This document shows, one piece after another, positions 59,287 through 64,000 of a stretch of 64,000 nt of DNA. A program made the position numbers and the translations under genes. The notes beneath the pieces were generated by a model that was not told the DNA's origin, did no database searches, and saw nothing but the letters and a program-made list of their open reading frames with translations. The stretch covers positions 123,178-187,177 of the forward strand of contig CAJUPY010000001.1 of the NCBI GenBank assembly GCA_910588035.1, given 5' to 3'. Origin of the DNA: an uncultured Muribaculaceae bacterium. Its GTDB lineage: Bacteria > Bacteroidota > Bacteroidia > Bacteroidales > Muribaculaceae. Each line of letters opens with the position of its first letter. The stretch's first letter is position 1.

Positions 59287-59760
59287 TTATTTATTGTTTT
59301 CACCATCCGGTCTCGGACCCCGGCGGTCATTTTTTTTGAAATTGCAGTTTTTGTCAAACTGATGTTTGCCACCATGGTGACGCCCCATTTTCTGCATCGG
59401 CATCTGATTGACATAGGCATTTTCCAGGAAAATGGTGTATTGCTCGGGGGTGAGAATCGACTTTATCTGATCGAGGTGAGATTTCCGTTGCTGACGTCGT
59501 CCATCTCTTTGTTCTTTCTGTCGGTTTTCACGTTTTTGCTTGTTTTCTGCCCTTAATGCTTCAAGTTTCTGCTGCTGATCTGCAGAAAGTGTGATTCCTT
59601 CGAACATGTTTGGCATCTGTCGTTTGCCGGCACGCGGACAATCTGATTTCTCGCATTTTTGATTGCAATTTTCAGGAACAGCCTGTGTGGTCTGTGCAAA
59701 AGAGTTGAATCCGAATAATGCAGAAAGAATGACTGTTGCAGATAAAAGTGTTTTTTTCAT
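59287..59760 (-). CDS. Spy-like periplasmic protein (LTxxQ-type, DUF4890-like)
   Basis: A 157-residue secreted protein. A signal peptide (1-22, ending SFAQ) is followed by a Cys-containing segment (NCNQKCEKSDCPRAG) and a highly charged helical core of Arg, Gln, Glu and Lys (about 60-115). Two L-T-x-x-Q-like motifs flank it: ITLSADQQQKLEALRAE and ILTPEQYTIFLEN, the signature of Spy/CpxP-type periplasmic chaperones. The C-terminus is His/Lys/Arg-rich (KMGRHHGGKHQFDKN), suggesting metal binding. A sigma-E-like promoter is found upstream. It is a stress protein by analogy only; the precise family needs a profile search. Confidence 0.78.
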   Translation of the reverse strand: MKKTLLSATVILSALFGFNSFAQTTQAVPENCNQKCEKSDCPRAGKRQMPNMFEGITLSADQQQKLEALRAENKQKRENRQKEQRDGRRQQRKSHLDQIKSILTPEQYTIFLENAYVNQMPMQKMGRHHGGKHQFDKNCNFKKNDRRGPRPDGENNK

Positions 59761-59806
59761 TTCAATTATTGTTTAATTTATCATTAATATTTTCAAGTTT
59801 CAACTC

Positions 59807-59833
59807 TAAGACCCCGGATAGCGACAAAAGTTC
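59807..59833 (-). promoter_or_regulatory. Sigma-E (ECF)-like promoter of the Spy-like gene
   Basis: On the minus strand GAACTT (59833-59828), a 15-nt spacer and GTCTTA (59812-59807) match the sigma-E pattern GAACTT-N15/16-TCTAA. Transcription would start near 59800, about 40 bases before ATG 59760. No Bacteroidetes -7 box is seen in this stretch, and an envelope-stress sigma factor fits a Spy-like product. Confidence 0.55.
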
Positions 59834-59958
59834 ATGCCCCATAGTCACTTTAACAATATTTCAATTCTACTCTAAATACAAGTTAAATGAATGTCGGCGA
59901 CGATTCAAAGACTCACATATCACCTATTCAGGGTATTTCACAGTTGCCTCATCATCGC

Positions 59959-60062
59959 TAACTTTGCAATCGAAAAGTTAGAAGTTTAGTTTCTATTCCA
60001 TAGTTTTATTTAGAAGAATAAATTGAGCGGCGATCACTTGTGAAAGAGACCGCCGCTTTACA
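59959..60062 (+). ncRNA. Candidate small RNA with promoter and terminator-like hairpin
   Basis: The 612-base gap 59761-60373 contains no supported gene except the tRNA. In it TAACTTTG (59959-59966, a -7 box; TTC 20 nt upstream is a weak partner) is followed 60 bases later by a 7-bp stem AGCGGCG/CGCCGCT (60026-60057, 18-nt loop) and TTTA. This suggests a transcript of about 90 nt. Part of the body, CATAGTTTTATTTAGA, resembles the candidate at 19565-19640. The T-run is short, so confidence is modest. Confidence 0.35.
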
Positions 60063-60135
60063 TTCACATCAGGGAGATCGTAATTGAATGACTAATGTTG
60101 ACGATCACACACTCACCCTGCCACCTCTGTCAATA

Positions 60136-60183
60136 AAAAAGAATCCGCATGCACTGTGAACCATGTGCATGCGGATTCTTTTT
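60136..60183 (-). terminator. Terminator of the tRNA-Arg gene
   Basis: Positions 60136-60154 and 60165-60183 form a perfect 19-bp stem (AAAAAGAATCCGCATGCAC with its complement) around a 10-nt loop. On the minus strand it begins 4 bases after the tRNA 3' end and finishes in TTTTT. Confidence 0.85.
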
Positions 60184-60186
60184 GAG

Positions 60187-60258
60187 TATTCCCGTAGGGA
60201 GTCGAACCCTAATCGTCGGAACCGGAATCCGATATTCTATCCATTGAACTACGGGAAC
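60187..60258 (-). tRNA. tRNA-Arg (anticodon CCG)
   Basis: The 72 bases fold as a tRNA on the minus strand. The acceptor stem is GTTCCCG with CGGGAAT (one G-U pair), the D-arm region is GTTCAATGGATAGAAT, the anticodon stem-loop is TCGGA-TTCCGGT-TCCGA, and the T-arm is TAGGG-TTCGACT-CCCTA. The anticodon CCG reads CGG arginine codons. The 3' CCA is not encoded and must be added. A consensus promoter (60322-60353) and a strong terminator frame it, so it is a single-gene unit. Confidence 0.93.
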
Positions 60259-60321
60259 TTATCATCAATGTGCCATTCTTGAAATATGATAAATAATGTT
60301 ATTTTCTCGCAAATGACGCTG

Positions 60322-60353
60322 CAAAAGTAGTGTTTTTTTTATAGTTTTGCAAA
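60322..60353 (-). promoter_or_regulatory. Predicted promoter of tRNA-Arg
   Basis: On the minus strand TTTG, a 20-nt spacer and TACTTTTG (60329-60322) match the Bacteroidetes consensus. The predicted start is about 57 bases before the tRNA 5' end. Confidence 0.7.
60342..60349 (+). promoter_or_regulatory. Possible -7 box of ung
   Basis: TAGTTTTG matches TAnnTTTG and lies 25 bases before the ung ATG. It overlaps the divergent tRNA promoter, and no upstream TTTG partner is seen. Confidence 0.45.
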
Positions 60354-60373
60354 TCTCAATCAAAAATTAGTTT

Positions 60374-61036
60374 ATGAACGTCAAAATAGAGCAGTCATGG
60401 AAAGTCCTTCTGGACGATGAATGGGATAAACCCTATTTTGCAGAACTTGTGAGATTTGTCAAAAGCGAGTATGCATGCAAGCAGATTTATCCGCCGGCAA
60501 AGAAAATTTTCGCTGCATTTGATTCATGTCGTGTTGATGATGTCAAAGTGGTCATCATCGGACAAGATCCATATCACGGCCCAGGGCAGGCCAACGGTCT
60601 CTGTTTTTCTGTCGCTCACGATGTAAATATGCCACCCTCCCTGATCAATATTTTCAAGGAGATACACGATGACATCGGTTCGCCGATTCCACACGACGGC
60701 GATTTGCAACGATGGGCTGAACAAGGAGTCTTGTTGCTTAACGCCACGCTCACAGTTGAAGCACACAAGGCAGCCTCTCACCAAGGTCACGGCTGGGAGA
60801 TTTTCACCGACAGTGTGATAAGAAAACTTGCTGAGTCGCGCGAGAATCTTGTATTCATGCTCTGGGGCAACTATGCCATTCGCAAAGGTGAGTTCATTGA
60901 CCGCACCCGCCACATGGTTCTTACCTCGGCCCACCCGTCACCATTGTCGGCCCACCGCGGTTTTTTCGGCAATCACCACTTCTCACAAGCAAATGCCTAT
61001 CTTGAACTCCACGGCAAAAGACCTGTCAAATGGTGA
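60374..61036 (+). CDS. ung: Uracil-DNA glycosylase (family 1)
   Basis: Removes uracil from DNA to start base-excision repair. The 220 residues match family 1 UNG. VVIIGQDPYHGPGQANGLCFS is the water-activating loop with the catalytic Asp, PSLINIFKEIHDDIG is the Pro-rich loop region, LLLNATLTVEAHKAASHQGHGWE is the core, and the C-terminal HPSPLSAHRGFFG is the His/Leu minor-groove loop. It overlaps the start of the next gene by 7 bases. Confidence 0.97.
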   Translation: MNVKIEQSWKVLLDDEWDKPYFAELVRFVKSEYACKQIYPPAKKIFAAFDSCRVDDVKVVIIGQDPYHGPGQANGLCFSVAHDVNMPPSLINIFKEIHDDIGSPIPHDGDLQRWAEQGVLLLNATLTVEAHKAASHQGHGWEIFTDSVIRKLAESRENLVFMLWGNYAIRKGEFIDRTRHMVLTSAHPSPLSAHRGFFGNHHFSQANAYLELHGKRPVKW

Positions 61037-62283
61037 GACTCATACTTTCAATATTTTTCACAACGTCCTTTTATCTGACGTATGCGACCGACACTATGAC
61101 CGGAATACTCAACGGCTCATTCAAAACGTTGCAGACAAAGGTAAACGACAACGTCTTGTCACCACCCGTGATCATTCTCGGATCAGATGACCGCATAACG
61201 TTTGAATTTGACGAACTTGCCGAAGACAGAAGGTATCTCCGCTATTCACTGACTCATTGCGACAGCAATTGGAAACCGTCGCAATTGACCGACAGTGAAT
61301 TTCTTGACGGCTTCAACGAAGGAACCGTTAACGATTTTGACTATTCGTCGGGCACTATAACACATTACATCCATTACCGCATCACCCTCCCCGATTCTGA
61401 CCTTTCGCCAAAATTGTCAGGAAACTATCTTCTGAAGGTCTATGATGAACTGGAACCTGAACAGACATTGCTTCAGGCCCGATTCTACGTAAGCGAGAAT
61501 TTGGCAAACATAAACGGAGAGGTCAGCTCGCGCACTGATGTAGACTACAACGATGCACATCAGCAACTGACAATAGAGGTTGATTGCGCACGTGCACCGG
61601 TAGACAACATATTCACTGACTTGAAACTGGTCGTTCAACAAAATGGCCGGTATGACAACGAATCCGTGATAACGACCCCGATGTCTGTGTCGGGGCGGGT
61701 AGCGAGATACAATCATCTGCGGCAACTGATTTTCCCTGCAGGAAATGAATATCGCAGGTTTGAGGCAATATCCAATCTCTTCACAGGACTGAATGTCGAA
61801 TCAGTTGAATATCATGCTCCGTTCTATCATCAGATTCTGACAACGGACCAGCTCCGGTCTTTGTCACCTTATTATTATGACCGGACACAGTCCGGTCGAT
61901 TTGTCATCAGAGATTATAATTCAGACAACAGCGACACACAGGCTGATTATGTCGTCGTCCATTTCACACTCGAGGCCCCGCACTTCAACGGTCTCGATGT
62001 CTATCTCGATGGAGATCTCACAAACCGACGGCTCGACTCCAACTCAATGATGACATACAATGCCGACATTTCTGCATATGAAAAAACCATGCTGCTCAAA
62101 CAAGGTGCTTACAATTATCAATATCTGACAGCCGGAGCCAAGTCACCCGCAGGCAGAACGGCCGAAATAGAGGGCGACCGATATCAGACAGTCAACGAAT
62201 ATGCAGTCAAAGTCTATACCCGCCGGCCGGGTGAAAGATTTGACAGGTTGATCGGATATTCCATAATTCCGTCATCAATATGA
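61030..62283 (+). CDS. DUF5103 protein (type IX secretion plug-protein family)
   Basis: A 417-residue protein with an N-terminal signal (about 1-19, ending LTYA). Motifs typical of DUF5103 are VIILGSDDRITFEFDEL, the L-R-Y-S-L-T-H-C-D-S-N-W-K-P-S-Q-L phrase, EFLDGFNEGTVNDFDYS, and FPAGNEYRRFEAIS. The C-terminal part includes QGAYNYQYLT and ends KVYTRRPGERFDRLIG. DUF5103 members act as a plug for the SprA secretion channel in some Bacteroidetes, but are also found in species that lack that system. No other type IX component is in the window. It overlaps ung by 7 bases and DUF3109 by 4. Confidence 0.88.
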   Translation: MVRLILSIFFTTSFYLTYATDTMTGILNGSFKTLQTKVNDNVLSPPVIILGSDDRITFEFDELAEDRRYLRYSLTHCDSNWKPSQLTDSEFLDGFNEGTVNDFDYSSGTITHYIHYRITLPDSDLSPKLSGNYLLKVYDELEPEQTLLQARFYVSENLANINGEVSSRTDVDYNDAHQQLTIEVDCARAPVDNIFTDLKLVVQQNGRYDNESVITTPMSVSGRVARYNHLRQLIFPAGNEYRRFEAISNLFTGLNVESVEYHAPFYHQILTTDQLRSLSPYYYDRTQSGRFVIRDYNSDNSDTQADYVVVHFTLEAPHFNGLDVYLDGDLTNRRLDSNSMMTYNADISAYEKTMLLKQGAYNYQYLTAGAKSPAGRTAEIEGDRYQTVNEYAVKVYTRRPGERFDRLIGYSIIPSSI

Positions 62284-62882
62284 ACACAAAAGAAGAAGTC
62301 ATGCTACAAATTAAGGACACTCTTGTCTCACTCGATCTTGCCGAACGTTTTTTCTGCTGTGACCTCGACACATGTCTCGGGCAGTGTTGCATCGAAGGCG
62401 ATGCCGGTGCACCGATAACAGAAGAAGAACGGCTGAAACTTGAGCAAGTTTTACCATTGATCAAAAACGATCTGCTTCCGCGTGCATTGAAAGAGATCGA
62501 AGAAAATGGAGTCAGTTATGTTGATGAAGAAGGTGATCTTGTCACCTCGATAATCGACGGAAAAAATTGTGTTTTCTCAACTTATGCTCCCGGAGGCAAA
62601 TGTCTGTGCGCTATAGAAAAAGCATTCAGAGAAGGGAAAACCGATTTCAGAAAACCGGCTTCCTGCTATCTCTACCCGGTCAGACTTACCTCCTACCCCA
62701 CATTCACAGCCGTCAACTATCACAGGTGGAACATTTGCCGGTGTGCCGAGTTACTGGGACGCAAAAACAACATAAGACTCTATAAATTTCTCAAAGGACC
62801 ACTCACCGACTATTTCGGAAAAGAATGGTATGAAGAACTCGAAATGGCATGTGATGCCTATCTCGAACAATATGGAGAATAA
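62280..62882 (+). CDS. DUF3109 family Cys-rich cytoplasmic protein
   Basis: A 200-residue protein with no signal peptide. The N-terminal third has RFFCCDLDTCLGQCCIEGDAGAP, four or more Cys close together in the style of metal or Fe-S binding domains (YkgJ-like). More Cys follow in GKCLCAIEKAF, PASCYLYPVRL and RWNICRCAELLG. The pattern matches DUF3109, a Bacteroidetes family of unknown function. Its start overlaps the DUF5103 stop by 4 bases, and it sits 6 bases before the TPR gene, so all belong to one ung-led transcript. Confidence 0.88.
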   Translation: MNTKEEVMLQIKDTLVSLDLAERFFCCDLDTCLGQCCIEGDAGAPITEEERLKLEQVLPLIKNDLLPRALKEIEENGVSYVDEEGDLVTSIIDGKNCVFSTYAPGGKCLCAIEKAFREGKTDFRKPASCYLYPVRLTSYPTFTAVNYHRWNICRCAELLGRKNNIRLYKFLKGPLTDYFGKEWYEELEMACDAYLEQYGE

Positions 62883-62888
62883 TAAGTT

Positions 62889-63713
62889 ATGAAAAAGTTT
62901 ATATTATTTTTTTTAATCTTACTACCCGCGACGTTGGCTTGGGGGGAAACACCTGAAAACAACATTTACCTCCGCATTGTCGATGATGCAGACGACGCTG
63001 TTGCCTCCGGCGATTATAAAAAGGCTGAAAGATTATTGATAGAGGCGATGAACATGAACCCGTCTCACCCGTCAAATCTGCTGTTGCTTTCAAACCTCGG
63101 CATGATAAGATTTTACATGGGTGAAGATTCGATGTCGCTGGTCACACTTGACCACGCCCACAGCATTGCCCCTCGGTCAGTGACTGTTCTTCTTAACAGA
63201 GCACGAGTAAGATCGGCCAACGGAATGATTGAAGATGCCTACAAAGATTATGACCGCGCCTGCCAACTTGACTCCACAGGCTCGACACAACGTTTTTACA
63301 GAGGCATGCTGAGACTTTCCAAAGGGGATATGACAGGTGCACTCGAAGATTTCACCATACTTGACAAAGTTGCAAAGGAAAGTGACCGCAATTATCTTGC
63401 CTGGGCCACATACTACGTCGAATCTGGCCAGTCAAGCAAAGCGATACCCTTTTTCACACGCCTGCTTGAAAAAGAAAAAGCACCGGAATATTACTCGGCA
63501 CGTGCCATGTGCTATCTGATGACTGATCACCTCGGAGAAGCCGCCGATGATATCGCTTCCGGACTCGAAATTGCCCCTGATGACGGTGAGCTCTATTTGT
63601 GCCGTTCGATCTTGAACAAACGCCGATATCTGACAAAAGAGTCGGCCGAAGATGCCCGTAAGGCTATCGAACTTGGCGTTGATCCGCGTCGGGCCGATTC
63701 GTTTTTAAAATAA
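62889..63713 (+). CDS. Secreted tetratricopeptide-repeat protein
   Basis: A 274-residue protein with a signal peptide (1-19, ending LAWG) and about six TPR-like helical repeats spanning residues 25-270. Examples are DYKKAERLLIEAMNMNPSHP, IEDAYKDYDRACQLDSTGS, MTGALEDFTILDKVA and LGEAADDIASGLEIAPDDGE, each with the Ala/Gly/Pro spacing of a TPR. TPR proteins act as protein-binding scaffolds, here in the periplasm or at the outer membrane. No enzyme domain is present. It is the last gene of the ung group. Confidence 0.88.
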   Translation: MKKFILFFLILLPATLAWGETPENNIYLRIVDDADDAVASGDYKKAERLLIEAMNMNPSHPSNLLLLSNLGMIRFYMGEDSMSLVTLDHAHSIAPRSVTVLLNRARVRSANGMIEDAYKDYDRACQLDSTGSTQRFYRGMLRLSKGDMTGALEDFTILDKVAKESDRNYLAWATYYVESGQSSKAIPFFTRLLEKEKAPEYYSARAMCYLMTDHLGEAADDIASGLEIAPDDGELYLCRSILNKRRYLTKESAEDARKAIELGVDPRRADSFLK

Positions 63714-63749
63714 ATCGCATGTTATACAACATAATTTAAAAACATTTTG

Positions 63750-63757
63750 TACCTTTG
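63750..63757 (+). promoter_or_regulatory. Predicted -7 box of the 32-residue small gene
   Basis: TACCTTTG matches TAnnTTTG. It lies 62 bases before the small ATG and just after the TPR gene; a TTTG partner is not clear. Confidence 0.6.
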
Positions 63758-63818
63758 CAGCGTTTTAAAACAAAAAATAGCAAAAGCAATTTAAGTTAAA
63801 CCAAATTCATAAATTATT

Positions 63819-63917
63819 ATGCTTAAAGTTTTAAAAAAAGCTGCAAAATGGTATAAAACAGCCAACTATTGCATTGCAAGTGCCGAACTTTACCTCAACG
63901 AAAAGAAGGAAAAGTGA
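63819..63917 (+). CDS. Small basic protein (32 aa), unknown
   Basis: The ATG at 63819 opens a 33-codon frame: MLKVLKKAAKWYKTANYC, then IASAELYLNEKKEK, stop TGA 63915-63917. A -7 box lies upstream and a strong terminator 31 bases after the stop, so this is a free transcription unit of about 210 nt with room for one small protein. The N-terminal half is cationic and could form an amphipathic helix (Lys at 3, 6, 7, 10 and 13 with Val, Leu, Ala, Trp and Tyr between); the C-terminal half is mixed. I do not recognise the family. A regulatory RNA that merely contains this frame is the alternative. Confidence 0.55.
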   Translation: MLKVLKKAAKWYKTANYCIASAELYLNEKKEK

Positions 63918-63948
63918 TTTAAGGCGAGCCCGAGGGCAGAAACAACTG

Positions 63949-63983
63949 ACGCGTTCCTTAATACAAGGAGCGTTTTTTTTTAT
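63949..63983 (+). terminator. Rho-independent terminator of the small gene
   Basis: ACGC with a bulge, then TCCTT, pair with AAGGA and GCGT around a 5-nt loop, followed by nine T. Confidence 0.75.
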
Positions 63984-63991
63984 TTTTTTGC

Positions 63992-63999
63992 TACCTTTG
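63992..63999 (+). promoter_or_regulatory. -7 box of the next gene, at the window edge
   Basis: TACCTTTG matches TAnnTTTG exactly and directly follows the terminator. The gene it drives lies beyond the window. Confidence 0.5.
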
Positions 64000-64000
64000 C

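Noticed and set aside
59736-59981. 81-codon plus-strand frame upstream of the small RNA candidate
   Set aside because: It begins inside the Spy-like gene on the other strand, has low-complexity Ser/Phe/Lys composition, and no promoter or conserved motif.

Overview
The window is a 64 kb chromosomal segment of a Bacteroidales bacterium, most likely a Muribaculaceae-type gut commensal. Three things point there. Intergenic regions carry the Bacteroidetes -7 promoter box (TAnnTTTG, with TTTG or TTG about 19-21 nt upstream), and Shine-Dalgarno sequences are mostly absent. The gene content is typical of the order: recQ-clpX-clpP, class III fructose bisphosphatase, a one-piece PFOR, a Nudix-type AraR in an arabinose operon, Porin_10, DUF5103, DUF3109 and DUF6108. 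The family-level assignment is inference. No phage, insertion sequence, CRISPR array or rRNA operon is visible.

Layout, 1-16 kb: a minus-strand group recQ (cut by the window edge), clpX, clpP and a DUF805 protein; then purL, a PurF-like protein and fbp on the plus strand; then a minus-strand group of GNAT acetyltransferase, zinc-type binding lipoprotein, ABC ATPase and a small membrane protein; then an Lrp regulator, an inositol-phosphatase-family enzyme and an M64 peptidase. 16.6-19.4 kb holds the most unusual gene: one reading frame encoding a transglutaminase-like domain, a protein kinase, a linker and beta-rich region, and a C-terminal TIR domain. It is interrupted by a single in-frame TAA exactly at the His position of the kinase HRD motif. 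19.5-23 kb has a candidate small RNA and an ECF sigma/anti-sigma operon with two paralogous outer-membrane barrel proteins.

23-35 kb is central metabolism: PFOR, a periplasmic M3 dipeptidyl carboxypeptidase, and a complete L-arabinose operon (sodium symporter, Nudix regulator AraR, AraD, AraA, AraB) preceded by two perfect inverted repeats that look like operators. 35-47 kb has a putative porin with a solute-binding partner, 4-alpha-glucanotransferase with two starch-binding domains, beta carbonic anhydrase, an AraC regulator, gyrB and RNase R. 47-50 kb makes and uses UDP-ManNAcA (wecC, a WecG-type transferase, wecB). 50-64 kb has ilvE, an HD-domain protein, folC with a split chromate transporter, queF-queC, a two-domain esterase/deacetylase, a DMT transporter, GT2, a Spy-like periplasmic protein, tRNA-Arg(CCG), ung, DUF5103, DUF3109, a TPR protein and a 32-residue small protein.

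A second notable signal is a 74-bp tandem repeat carrying a near-consensus Bacteroidetes promoter. It occurs directly upstream of ilvE (about 2.5 copies) and, 36 kb away on the other strand, directly upstream of the GNAT-zinc operon (about 1.5 copies). A third is a PurF-like protein that lacks the catalytic N-terminal cysteine of its glutaminase domain.
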